Below are positions 15,075 through 23,122 of a stretch of DNA of 37,177 nucleotides, piece after piece. Each line of letters opens with the position of its first letter. The first letter of the stretch is position 1. The position numbers were made by a program, and so were the translations under genes. The stretch is from a virus. The stretch spans positions 1 to 37,177 of the IMG/VR virus record IMGVR_UViG_3300011115_000461, one strand, 5' to 3'. The notes under the pieces were generated by a model. The model was given only the letters and a program-made list of their open reading frames with translations. It did not search any database and was not told the DNA's origin.

Positions 15075-15184
15075 GTCTCGTGCCTGCGCCCCACCGCCCT
15101 GAGTAGGCGAGTCCGCGTTAGAGCAACCCACCGAGGAGAGCAAAAATAGTATTCCGCCTATGTGCGGAGAAAGGAAGTGGACTC

Positions 15185-16321
15185 ATGTCCGACTTCGCAA
15201 ATCTCGCTGACAAGCGAGCGAACCTCCTGACGGAGGCACGCGGCATTGCCGTTGAGGCCGCCGATAAGGGAATCGCCCTGGAGGGCGAAGACAAGGCGCG
15301 CTTCGAGAAGCTCGTCGCAGAGGCTGGCTCGCTGGCTGAGGCGATGAAGTCCGAGAAGAACGCTACCGAAGCACGCAAGGCTGCTGACGAGGCTCGCGCC
15401 GAGTTCGCCGCTGTTGTGGCTCCTACGGCTCCTAAGGCTAAGAGCGACTCCGAGCGCCTCCGCGCGATCGGTCTTGCTGGCGGCACCGAGTCGTTCGAGT
15501 ACCGCGATGTGACCAAGAGCAGCAACCTGGGCGATCCAGTTGCCGTGTTCCCACGCGTCAATGTTGTGGCTGGTCAGATCAACCCATTCATCAACCCAGA
15601 TGTGGTTGATGTGATCCGTGTTGCCACCGGCAACGCGATCAAGTTCCCACGAGCCACGGCTCTTGGAACTGCAACCGCCCCAGGCGAGGCTGGCACGATT
15701 GTTGAAAGCGACCCAACGATGGGTACGCTTCAGCTCACGCCTGCCGGCTACAAGATCCTTGTACAGGTCTCGGAAGAGCTTGTTGAGGATGCGGCCTTCG
15801 ACATCGCTGCGTTCATTGCGGACGCTGCTGGTCAGGAAGTCGCTATCGCCCACGGCGCAGCCGCTGGTACCGCAGTCGTGAACGCTGCTGGCACAGGTGT
15901 AACTGGTGCGACCTTCGTACCAACCTACTCTGAGCTTGTTCAGCTTCAGTACGCGGTGAAGCAGCAGTACCGTTCAGCCGCGAAGGCTGGTTGGTTGATG
16001 TCCGATGCGACCCTTGGAACCATCCTTGGGATCACTTCGTCCAGCCTCCCACTCTTCCAGCCAGGTGGTCAGGGTGGCGTTGATCGCCTTCTTGGCAAGC
16101 CTGTCTACACGGCTTCAGGAATCGCTGACATTGCTGACAATGCCAAGCCAATCCTGTTCGGTGACCTTGGACAGATCAAGACCGCGCTCGTCGGTGGCAT
16201 CCGCGTGGATGTAAGCCGCGAGTACGCGTGGAACCTGGGCCTTGTTTCGTACAAGGTTGAGGTTCGCGGCGCAACTGGGCTTGCCCAGGCTGAGGCCGTC
16301 AAGCTCTTCGTCTGCAACTGA
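15185..16321 (+). CDS. Major capsid protein, HK97 fold
   Basis: 378-residue HK97-type major capsid protein. Residues 1-95 form a charged helical delta/scaffold domain (LADKRANLLTEARGIAVEA, EARKAADEARAEFAA) likely removed by the protease encoded just before. The mature part has FPRVNVVAGQINPF, KILVQVSEELVEDAAFDI, GTAVVNAAGTGVTGA, TLGTILGITSS and the C-terminal LGLVSYKVEVRGATGL. AAAGGAAGTGG precedes the ATG. The 110-base leader has a weak 5-bp hairpin at about 15152-15167. A strong hairpin follows the gene. Confidence 0.9.
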   Translation: MSDFANLADKRANLLTEARGIAVEAADKGIALEGEDKARFEKLVAEAGSLAEAMKSEKNATEARKAADEARAEFAAVVAPTAPKAKSDSERLRAIGLAGGTESFEYRDVTKSSNLGDPVAVFPRVNVVAGQINPFINPDVVDVIRVATGNAIKFPRATALGTATAPGEAGTIVESDPTMGTLQLTPAGYKILVQVSEELVEDAAFDIAAFIADAAGQEVAIAHGAAAGTAVVNAAGTGVTGATFVPTYSELVQLQYAVKQQYRSAAKAGWLMSDATLGTILGITSSSLPLFQPGGQGGVDRLLGKPVYTASGIADIADNAKPILFGDLGQIKTALVGGIRVDVSREYAWNLGLVSYKVEVRGATGLAQAEAVKLFVCN

Positions 16322-16352
16322 TCCGTCAGTAGCAACGATTAGTTCGTGGGGA

Positions 16353-16378
16353 AGGGGAGCCGCTTCGGCGGCTCCCCT
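16353..16378 (+). terminator. Strong UUCG hairpin after the capsid gene
   Basis: An 11-bp perfect stem (AGGGGAGCCGC with GCGGCTCCCCT) closes on a TTCG tetraloop, an exceptionally stable RNA fold. No T-run follows, so it may pause or attenuate transcription, or protect the 3' end of the capsid message, rather than terminate fully. The position just after the most highly expressed structural gene fits a role in keeping capsid output above that of the downstream genes. Confidence 0.75.
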
Positions 16379-16399
16379 GAACCGCAAGTAAGGAGAACA

Positions 16400-16636
16400 A
16401 TGCTCATCAAACTGCGAAAGCGCCGAGGCGAATATCCAACCGGTGCGGTGGTCGACATGCCAGCCGATGAGGCTGAGAGTCTGATCGCCTTCGGTCTCGC
16501 CGACCTTGTCGCAGATGTCGACGCAGAGGCACCAACGCGGCTCGTAGAGCGCGCGAAAGTATCAAAGGGTATGAGGACTGCCACCATCAAGCAAACAGAG
16601 CCGAGCGTGGCGGAAAGCACGGAGTCTGAAGCGTGA
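16400..16636 (+). CDS. Small head-region protein, unknown
   Basis: 78-residue protein. ATG 16400 follows AAGGAGAACA; in-frame codons upstream run through the hairpin and are not used. The first half (LIKLRKRRGEYPTGAVVDMP, ADEAESLIAFGLADLVADV) resembles short phage head or head-tail proteins with a KOW/SH3-like strand set, and the tail is Thr/Glu-rich. It lies between capsid and connector genes, so a structural or assembly role is likely. I do not recognise a named family. Confidence 0.65.
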   Translation: MLIKLRKRRGEYPTGAVVDMPADEAESLIAFGLADLVADVDAEAPTRLVERAKVSKGMRTATIKQTEPSVAESTESEA

Positions 16637-16899
16637 GTCTTCTCAATAGCACTATCACCGTCGGCACGACAGCAACCCTGATTGCTACAGGGCTAACTGG
16701 CCCATCGTGGGTTTATATGCACGCACCTACCGGTGGCAATACGGTATATCTCGGCACCAGTGCAGTGACCACGGCAAATGGCTTGGAACTTCCTAAGGGG
16801 CAACTTCACGAGGTCTGGCTTGCCGAGACAGACAAGCTCTACGCTATCGTGGCGACAGGCACGCAACCACTTATGGTCATGCAGTCAGGAGGCCGCTAA
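16633..16899 (+). CDS. Small beta-rich head protein, possible decoration protein
   Basis: 88-residue protein rich in Thr, Gly and Val with no charged N-terminus: TITVGTTATLIATGLTG, GGNTVYLGTSAVT and LYAIVATGTQPLMVM. This looks like a compact beta-sandwich such as a capsid decoration or head fibre protein. It overlaps both neighbours by a few bases and lies just downstream of the capsid gene. The role is inferred from position and composition only. Confidence 0.6.
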   Translation: MSLLNSTITVGTTATLIATGLTGPSWVYMHAPTGGNTVYLGTSAVTTANGLELPKGQLHEVWLAETDKLYAIVATGTQPLMVMQSGGR

Positions 16900-17498
16900 T
16901 GTCTTACGCCACGCTCGCTCAGTTCAAGGCTGCTGTCGGCATCACCGACACGACGGATGACACCGCTCTTCAGGCGGTGCTTGACGCTACCGATACGCTG
17001 ATCGATCTCTACTGCGACCGCAAGACTGGCTTCGGTACCGCGACCGAGACGCGCTACTACACCGCCGATGCCTACCAGTACTGCCTGACCGATGACCTTG
17101 TGAGCGTCACGACGCTTCAGACGGATGATGATGCCAATGGCACCTACGAGACCACTTGGACGAGCGGCACCGACTATGTGCTTGCTCCGCGCAATGCAGC
17201 TCTGGACGGTTTCCCTTACACCGAGATCGATACGAGCGTCACATGGCCGCGCAACTTCCCTAAGGATGTCTATCTCGGCGTGAAGGTGACTGGCGTGTTC
17301 GGCTTCCCATCCGTGCCGGCAGCCGTGACGCAGGCAGAGATCATTCAGGCTGGCGCTGTCTGGAACAGCCGCACCGCGCCCTTCGGCGTGATCGGATCGG
17401 CAGACCTTGGCGGCATCCTCCGCATGAGCCGCGCCCTGCATCCTGAAGCTGCGTTGATCCTTGAGCCGTACCGCAAGCGCACCGGCTTGGCGCGATGA
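16899..17498 (+). CDS. Head-tail connector protein (gp6/phiE125 gp8-like)
   Basis: 199-residue protein with the pattern of HK97 gp6-like connectors: YATLAQFKAAVGITDTTDD, ALQAVLDATDTLIDLYCDR, then a beta region (TWTSGTDYVLAPRNA, VYLGVKVTGVFGFPSVP) and a helical end (AEIIQAGAVWNSRTAPFG). It would sit under the portal and join the tail. ATG 16899 follows AGGAGG and overlaps the upstream stop. Its stop overlaps the next gene. Confidence 0.8.
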   Translation: MSYATLAQFKAAVGITDTTDDTALQAVLDATDTLIDLYCDRKTGFGTATETRYYTADAYQYCLTDDLVSVTTLQTDDDANGTYETTWTSGTDYVLAPRNAALDGFPYTEIDTSVTWPRNFPKDVYLGVKVTGVFGFPSVPAAVTQAEIIQAGAVWNSRTAPFGVIGSADLGGILRMSRALHPEAALILEPYRKRTGLAR

Positions 17499-17926
17499 CC
17501 GACCTGACCATCCTTGACGCAATCGCCACGCGCGTAGAGGCCGCGACTCCACCAACTGGCTACACGCTCCGTAAGTGCTACGCCACTCCGCCAGAAGGAC
17601 TCCCTGTCACGCCTGTCGCCGTCCTGTTCCCAGGTGGCGATCAGGTCACAATCGGCAACGGTAATCGAACTACGGTACTGACCGTAAATATCGTGATCTA
17701 TCTGCTCCCCATCCCACGCATGGATGAGAAATACCGCGACCTTTACACTTGGCGCTCGTGGCTCCGCACCGTGTTTGATGGTGCTGTGACCATTAGTGGA
17801 AACGCTGTTCAGGTCGCTGTGACTGGTACTACACTCGGCACAGATACCTACGCCGATCAGGAATACCTGACGGTCCAGGCAGTTGCGGAAGTGACCGTCT
17901 ATGACACGGTCGCGTTTACCGCGTAG
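17495..17926 (+). CDS. Head-tail joining or tail terminator protein
   Basis: 143-residue protein at the position of the tail terminator/neck gene, between connector and tail tube. It starts with a short helix (TILDAIATRVEAATPPTG) and continues as mixed strands (VTPVAVLFPGG, TTVLTVNIVIYLLPIP, YLTVQAVAEVTVYDT). This agrees with a small alpha-beta neck protein. Family membership is weak by eye; position is the main evidence. The start overlaps the connector stop. Confidence 0.6.
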   Translation: MTDLTILDAIATRVEAATPPTGYTLRKCYATPPEGLPVTPVAVLFPGGDQVTIGNGNRTTVLTVNIVIYLLPIPRMDEKYRDLYTWRSWLRTVFDGAVTISGNAVQVAVTGTTLGTDTYADQEYLTVQAVAEVTVYDTVAFTA

Positions 17927-17942
17927 AGCAAGGAGAACTTAG

Positions 17943-18944
17943 ATGGCAACCTACGGCGCAAAGGCTCTGACGCGAATCGCTACTGCGTCGCAAGCCAACT
18001 TCGGCACGGCCGCATCGATCGGCACCGCAACTGGCGAGATCCTCTTCACCGAGACGCTGGGCGCTCTTGACCTTGGCATTACTGTTGACCTGGGCGAGAC
18101 GACCTCAGTTGGTAAGCGCACCGCCATTCAGGCTGGGCGACCAACGATCACCTCAAAGATGCCAGTCCTGTCGATCACCGAGGGTCCTGCTTCGCTCCGC
18201 ACGCTTCCGCTTGTTCTTGACTCAGTCGGCGCAGCCGTGACCGGCGCTGGTCCATACACCTGGACTTGGTCGCCAACACAGGGCGATGTTGACACGCTCG
18301 TCTTCTACTCGTTCCTTGTTGAAGATGGCGTGCAGAAGTATCTCGTGCGCGACGCTGCGCCAACAGAGATCACATTCTCGGCAGACGCTTCAGGGCTTCT
18401 CCAGATGGGTGCGACCTTTGCTGCGACTACGGTCTCCAGCTCGGCGCTCGCCTTCCCAACCGCGATCCCTGCGAACCCAATGATGCCTGGCCGCTTGATG
18501 AAGCTCAGCACCGACACCAACTTCCCTGATAAGTCAGGCACAGGTGCGACTGACTACACGAGCGTGATGAACTTCAGCCTGTCGATCACGACTGGCGTAG
18601 GGATGATCAACGCACTGGATGGCAGCCTGACGGCCGCTACCGCTGCGCTGACCGGTGCGCTTGATGCAACGCTGACCTTCACGGTAGCGAGCAACAGCAG
18701 CGCGACCACCTCCTTCCCAATCACGAGCATCGCTGACCAGAAGTATCTGCGCCTCTACGGCACGACTGCCGATAACTACGGTGTGTGGATTCTCGGCTCG
18801 TGGGAGATCGAGAGCGTCACGCCGCTCGGCGCGGATGTTGATGGCGTTGTGACCAATGAAGTGGTCTGCCGCCTGGCATACGACACGACCTCAGGCAAGT
18901 CGCTTGAGATCATCGTAGATTCGCCGCTGGCAACAGCGCCGTAA
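17943..18944 (+). CDS. Major tail (tube) protein
   Basis: 333-residue protein with tail-tube character: a beta-rich Gly/Thr composition, an N-terminal segment GAKALTRIATASQANFGTA, GAYTWTWSPTQGDVDT-like strands and many Ala/Thr turns. A C-terminal domain from about residue 210 (LDATLTFTVASNSSATT) may be an Ig-like addition exposed on the tail. AAGGAG precedes the ATG. It is directly followed by the frameshifted chaperone gene, the standard order for siphoviruses. Confidence 0.8.
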   Translation: MATYGAKALTRIATASQANFGTAASIGTATGEILFTETLGALDLGITVDLGETTSVGKRTAIQAGRPTITSKMPVLSITEGPASLRTLPLVLDSVGAAVTGAGPYTWTWSPTQGDVDTLVFYSFLVEDGVQKYLVRDAAPTEITFSADASGLLQMGATFAATTVSSSALAFPTAIPANPMMPGRLMKLSTDTNFPDKSGTGATDYTSVMNFSLSITTGVGMINALDGSLTAATAALTGALDATLTFTVASNSSATTSFPITSIADQKYLRLYGTTADNYGVWILGSWEIESVTPLGADVDGVVTNEVVCRLAYDTTSGKSLEIIVDSPLATAP

Positions 18945-18979
18945 AGAGCAGCGCCTAGCGCGCTAGTAGGAGGGTCAAT

Positions 18980-19246
18980 ATGGCAGAGAATCGCACGATT
19001 GTGCTGGATGGTGAGTTTGCTGGTTGGACGGCTGAGGTCCGAGCTGGAATCTCCGCAAGGATTCTGCTCGACCTTCAGTCATCTGAATCCTCAAGGGTGC
19101 TACCAGCATTCGCAGCGCTGGTGGTGTCGCACAACTTCAAGGGCATTAATGGCGAAGAGATCGCTGATGTGCTTGATGCTCCGGTAGATGCGCTGACGAT
19201 GCTCATGGAACTCTGGGCAAAGGGAAATAGCCTGGACCCCAAGTAA
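18980..19246 (+). CDS. Tail assembly chaperone, short form (G-like)
   Basis: 88-residue protein between tail tube and tape measure, the place of the lambda G/GT pair. It has a beta start (RTIVLDGEFAGWTAEVRAG) and helices (ALVVSHNFKGINGEEIADV, ALTMLMELWAKG). AGGAGG precedes ATG 18980. Near its end, CCCC at 19237-19240 precedes AAGTAA, where a -1 slip would join the overlapping second frame. The short form is expected in excess and the fused form in the minority during tail assembly. Confidence 0.75.
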   Translation: MAENRTIVLDGEFAGWTAEVRAGISARILLDLQSSESSRVLPAFAALVVSHNFKGINGEEIADVLDAPVDALTMLMELWAKGNSLDPK

Positions 19247-19422
19247 GGCTCGCCGCTAGGCGGCTGGCAATCGGTCAATCGATTGTCCCTCCGCCAGAGA
19301 TAATCTTCCACATTCTCGGCGCCAAGTTTGGGATGTGGCCGGATGATGTGGCGAGCCTGCCAATAGAGCAAGTCATTGCTGCCTGGGAACTTCATGCGGA
19401 GATGCAGCCGAAAGGTAAGTAG
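19231..19422 (+). CDS. Tail assembly chaperone, frameshifted extension (T-like)
   Basis: An open stretch in the -1 frame relative to 18980 runs from after TAG 19228-19230 to TAG 19420-19422. It has typical T-domain content: PPPEIIFHILGAKFGMWP, DDVASLPIEQVIAAWEL and HAEMQP. It has no good early start of its own; the first ATG, 19333, is mid-domain. A -1 slip on CCCC (19237-19240) gives DPQVRLAARR at the joint and a fusion of about 147 residues. The slip site is non-standard: only the P-site codon re-pairs perfectly. Confidence 0.7.
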   Translation, partial: PGPQVRLAARRLAIGQSIVPPPEIIFHILGAKFGMWPDDVASLPIEQVIAAWELHAEMQPKGK

Positions 19423-20160
19423 ATGGCAATCAATGGTCTAGAGCTAGAGATTCAGGGCGATGTTCGGAAGCAGACCGAGGCGCTCCAGAAGACCTTCCTA
19501 GAGACACTCGGCTGGAAGGGCCTCCGCAAGTTGGAGCAGTTCGCCACGGTGAACGCAGCTCGTGCGCTTGCTCCCTATGTCCGAGATGCTGCGCCTACTG
19601 ACTCCAAGTTTCTAGCCAAGAATGTCCGCGGCCGTCGCTCCAAGATCACACGCCCAGGTGCCATCGTCGGACCGGTGGGCGGAAAGAAGCACGCGTGGTA
19701 TTCGTGGTTCGTCGTTAAGGGAACCAAGCCGCACACCATTCCAAAGATCACGGCTCGTAACCTATTCACCACACAGAAGGTTATTGAGCATCCAGGAACT
19801 CGTGGCAATAACTTCGTCAGTGAAGCAGTAGAGCGTAATATCAGGGTCGGTCAGGATGCGATGGCTAAGACCATCGTGCTCTTGATGAACGATGTTGCGA
19901 TGCGGAATAAGGTGCTCGGTCTAGAGATTGAGTACGCCAATGGCACCGCAACGAAGTTCCAGCAGGAGCAGGCGCTACGCCAGTGGAACAAGCCTGACTT
20001 CATTGGGCCACTCACGCCACTACAAGCTGAGGGTAAGCGTCGCCGAGAGGTGAACGATAAGGTCAAGGCAATCGCACACACGGCACGAGTACGGCAACTA
20101 CGGCGAGATGCTGGGGTCTTCGGTATCTCTCCCAATATGTCTAACCTGCGAGCAGGGTAG
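19423..20160 (+). CDS. HK97 gp10-like tail protein
   Basis: 245-residue protein. The first ~165 residues fit the HK97 gp10-like pattern: LRKLEQFATVNAARALAPYV, RDAAPTDSKFLAKNVRGRR, WYSWFVVKGTKPHTIP and EHPGTRGNNFVSEAVE. The C-terminal part is basic and helical. It would join head to tail or complete the tail. Its place after the chaperone and before the tape measure is unusual, since gp10-like genes usually come before the tail tube. It starts right at the chaperone stop (TAGATG). Confidence 0.65.
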   Translation: MAINGLELEIQGDVRKQTEALQKTFLETLGWKGLRKLEQFATVNAARALAPYVRDAAPTDSKFLAKNVRGRRSKITRPGAIVGPVGGKKHAWYSWFVVKGTKPHTIPKITARNLFTTQKVIEHPGTRGNNFVSEAVERNIRVGQDAMAKTIVLLMNDVAMRNKVLGLEIEYANGTATKFQQEQALRQWNKPDFIGPLTPLQAEGKRRREVNDKVKAIAHTARVRQLRRDAGVFGISPNMSNLRAG

Positions 20161-20169
20161 GAGTAAGCA

Positions 20170-21378
20170 ATGGCTAATGTCGCAGTCAACGCAACGATCA
20201 GCGCACGAGACGCTGCCTCCGGCAATATCAGGAAAGTAAGCACCAGCCTTAGGGTTCTACAGGTTGGCTTCGCTTCTGCCGGTGTTGCTGCTGCTGGGTT
20301 CGCAAAGTTCGCCTTTGATGCCGTTAAGTCAGCGGCTGAAGACGAGATGTCAAATGCCAAACTCAATGCAGCGCTGAAGACTCGCGGATTCCTTACCGAT
20401 GAACTGTCTGCCAAGATCCAAGAGCAGACGCTCGCCATGGCCGCCTACGGCATCACGGATGATCAGGTGCGCGCTGGCATCGAAGTTGGCTCACGCTTCT
20501 TCAAGGATCAGGCAACACTCCTAAAGGCGAATGCGCTTGCCGCACAGATCGCTACCGCGACAGGTGCCGATATGGCGTCTGTCATGGAGATTCTCGGCAA
20601 GGCTGCTCAGGGCAATACCAAGGGGCTTAAGGCACTCGGTATTGAAACGACGAAGACAGTCAAGCGGACGATCTACAAGACTAAGACCGATGCTCTCGGT
20701 CATAAGGTAACCGTCAAGACCATCAAGCTCACAAAGCAAGCAGCGACGATTCAGGACATTCTCTCTGAGGCTGCGAAGAAGTATGGCGGCATTGCCGATG
20801 AGGTAGCGAATACGACAGCCGGTAAATACGCGGCGGCACAAGTCAGCCTTAATGAGAAGTTCGAGAAGTTCGGATACAAACTGCTACCAGCAGTCAATGA
20901 AGCACTGACGTTTTTGACCGACAATGTCCTGCCAGCGCTTGATACGCAGTTGACATTGATTGGAGCGACGCTTGATACAACAGTATCTGAGCACTTCGAT
21001 CCATTCAGGGCTGAGTTGGATAAGTTCGGCAAGTATTTCGCAGGTGGCGGAGAAGACTTTATCCAGTTTGGAAATCAGCGCTACTGGGATAACTTCTTTA
21101 AGCCGATGAACGATGCGATTGATAAGGCACGCGCAGTACTGACCGTCTTTAATGCTGCATACGAGTTCTTCCTGCAACTTCAGGGCAAGCCAATCCCAGG
21201 AGCCAATCCAACGACATATACAAGTCCAACTGGTCAAGTGCTTCCAATCGGAGGTGGGTCATTCCATCCGGCAACAATGCCAGGTACGACCAACAATATC
21301 TATATCGGAACCGACAAGGTTGATACGGTCATCACCGATTCAATCAAGCGAACCGGTGGCCGTGGCAGGAATCCATAA
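20170..21378 (+). CDS. Tape measure protein, short
   Basis: 402-residue tape measure-like protein that sets tail length and is ejected with DNA. The N-terminus (VSTSLRVLQVGFASAGVAAA) and Ala-rich helical segments (AKFAFDAVKSAAEDEMSNAK, NALAAQIATATGADMA) are typical. Hydrophobic stretches in the middle and a loose Gly/Pro/Thr-rich end follow. It is much shorter than most, so the tail should be short for a siphovirus. It contains the only ACGT of the right-hand segment (20908). The next gene overlaps its stop. Confidence 0.75.
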   Translation: MANVAVNATISARDAASGNIRKVSTSLRVLQVGFASAGVAAAGFAKFAFDAVKSAAEDEMSNAKLNAALKTRGFLTDELSAKIQEQTLAMAAYGITDDQVRAGIEVGSRFFKDQATLLKANALAAQIATATGADMASVMEILGKAAQGNTKGLKALGIETTKTVKRTIYKTKTDALGHKVTVKTIKLTKQAATIQDILSEAAKKYGGIADEVANTTAGKYAAAQVSLNEKFEKFGYKLLPAVNEALTFLTDNVLPALDTQLTLIGATLDTTVSEHFDPFRAELDKFGKYFAGGGEDFIQFGNQRYWDNFFKPMNDAIDKARAVLTVFNAAYEFFLQLQGKPIPGANPTTYTSPTGQVLPIGGGSFHPATMPGTTNNIYIGTDKVDTVITDSIKRTGGRGRNP

Positions 21379-23120
21379 TGGCTGCACCATTCACGCTGAT
21401 CATTGCTGGTGTGACTGGCGCTGGTACCGGTGGTGATCTTCTAACGCTTCCAACTCCATCCGCTACGACCACTCCTTATGTTGATCTAGGATCGCTATCT
21501 CTGACGATGTCCGCTGATGGTAAGGGTGGATCAATGTCGTTTGATGTCATTGAGACAAAGACTCCGAGCGGTACTTCTCCCTGGTGGCGATCAGGCGCTG
21601 TCTACGACAATGCTCGCGTGCAGTTCTTTGATAGCCGATACAGTTCTACTACGCCACTCTTCCTTGGATATATCACTGGCGTCAATGGCAAACTATTAGA
21701 GAACGGCATTGGCACGCGTGCATCTGTCAATGTTGAGGATGCCGATGGTTGGCTTGGAAAAACCATCATTCGCAATGGTGTCTTCGATGTAAGCACTGGT
21801 AGCCGCACAGTTACAAGAGGATCGTATGTAGATTCCTTCACACTTGGCTCAGGCGTGTCCGATTCAGATACGGCTAGCACTGACCAGGACATCATCAACC
21901 TCCTGCTCAAGAAACTCTCGCAGCAGATTACGGATTCGAGCACCTTACAGCTTCTCAATACCTCAGTCATCAGCGGATCAAACCGTGCGATCTTCACTGG
22001 TACAGCACAGAATATTGGCAAGCAGATCTTCAAGGTCACGACGCTACAGAGCGCACTTGATCAAATCGCAGAGGCAGCCGGTGGATTGGCTGAGATCCAG
22101 TACCGCTATTGGATTGATGGAGACGGCCGTCTTAACTACGGACCAAAGACCACAGCGCCAACATACGCAACTGCACCAGCCGAGATCGTTACTGATCCAT
22201 CCAGCGTTCAAGTTGGCAGCACGACTACGCCAACGCGCATCCTTGCGCGTGACCTCAGCGTCAATCTTGATCATGAGCAGATCGTCAAAGGGATTTTTGT
22301 TCAGGCTGTTGATGCGTATGCGCGCTACGACAATAACCGCCTATGGACTGCAACACCGAGCAATCCAACCAACGATCCGTACTACCGCACCTATAACGGC
22401 ACATACTTCAAGGCGACCGTCACGACGGCTGCTCGATCAGGAACGACCGCAACGATCACAACATCACCAGCTCACGGCTTTGCCTCCGGCCGTAGCGTCA
22501 CAGTTAAATTGACCAGCGGACCAACTGGCTACACTGCGCTCAATGGAACATTCACGATCACTGGTGTGACGACAAATACCTTCACCTACACGACAGGCAC
22601 AAGTGGCACCATCACCTCAGGTGCAGCCGTAGGCTTCGCATCCGCGCAGGGTAGCGGTACGAGTAGCGATGGCGCTGGTCAGGCAACGCGTAATGGTCCT
22701 CTTCCACAGCAGGTATTCAGCGCGCCAAAGATCTCCTACAAGTATGACCGCAACAGAGATATCAGCCTTCTGACGCGAGCGACGATGCTGACTCGCAGCA
22801 AGCCGGTACGCACGGTCTCATTCACGGTTGCAGGAGCGAACCTATCGCAGACCGCCTCACCTGATTGGTCATATGGTTACAGCCAAGGCTATCCAGCTGC
22901 CGCCGCAACTCCATACACCTTGGTGAAGGCATGGCTACCAGGGCAATATGTGAAGATCAATGCGCCAGCGCTCGATCTGTCGAATACCATCTTGTACATT
23001 CCGACCGTCACCATGCGTTTCGCAGAGGGCGGAGGAACATACCAGATGCAGTATGAGATTGAGGCGGACTTCCGCCGGCAGTATCTCAGCGGCCTTCGCG
23101 GCTTGATTGGAGGAGAGTAA
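21378..23120 (+). CDS. Minor tail / baseplate protein with FCCH-like domain
   Basis: 580-residue tail-tip protein. The N-terminal ~320 residues are beta-rich, like distal tail/hub proteins (AAPFTLIIAGVTGAG, SADGKGGSMSFDVIE, LFLGYITGV, LQSALDQIAEAAGGLAEIQ). A central insert at about 350-415 (TATITTSPAHGFASG, YTALNGTFTITGV, TNTFTYTT) is like the FCCH-type beta domain found in many tail proteins. The C-terminal part (KAWLPGQYVKINAPALD) resumes the hub pattern. It probably forms the tail tip that holds the fibre encoded next. Confidence 0.65.
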   Translation: MAAPFTLIIAGVTGAGTGGDLLTLPTPSATTTPYVDLGSLSLTMSADGKGGSMSFDVIETKTPSGTSPWWRSGAVYDNARVQFFDSRYSSTTPLFLGYITGVNGKLLENGIGTRASVNVEDADGWLGKTIIRNGVFDVSTGSRTVTRGSYVDSFTLGSGVSDSDTASTDQDIINLLLKKLSQQITDSSTLQLLNTSVISGSNRAIFTGTAQNIGKQIFKVTTLQSALDQIAEAAGGLAEIQYRYWIDGDGRLNYGPKTTAPTYATAPAEIVTDPSSVQVGSTTTPTRILARDLSVNLDHEQIVKGIFVQAVDAYARYDNNRLWTATPSNPTNDPYYRTYNGTYFKATVTTAARSGTTATITTSPAHGFASGRSVTVKLTSGPTGYTALNGTFTITGVTTNTFTYTTGTSGTITSGAAVGFASAQGSGTSSDGAGQATRNGPLPQQVFSAPKISYKYDRNRDISLLTRATMLTRSKPVRTVSFTVAGANLSQTASPDWSYGYSQGYPAAAATPYTLVKAWLPGQYVKINAPALDLSNTILYIPTVTMRFAEGGGTYQMQYEIEADFRRQYLSGLRGLIGGE

Positions 23121-23122
23121 TC

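Noticed and set aside
16353-16378. Canonical Rho-independent terminator
   Set aside because: The stem is excellent but no T-run follows, so I keep it as a hairpin with likely attenuating or stabilising effect.
19222-19228. GGGAAAT as the tail chaperone slip site
   Set aside because: A -1 shift there puts TAG 19228-19230 next, ending the product at once.
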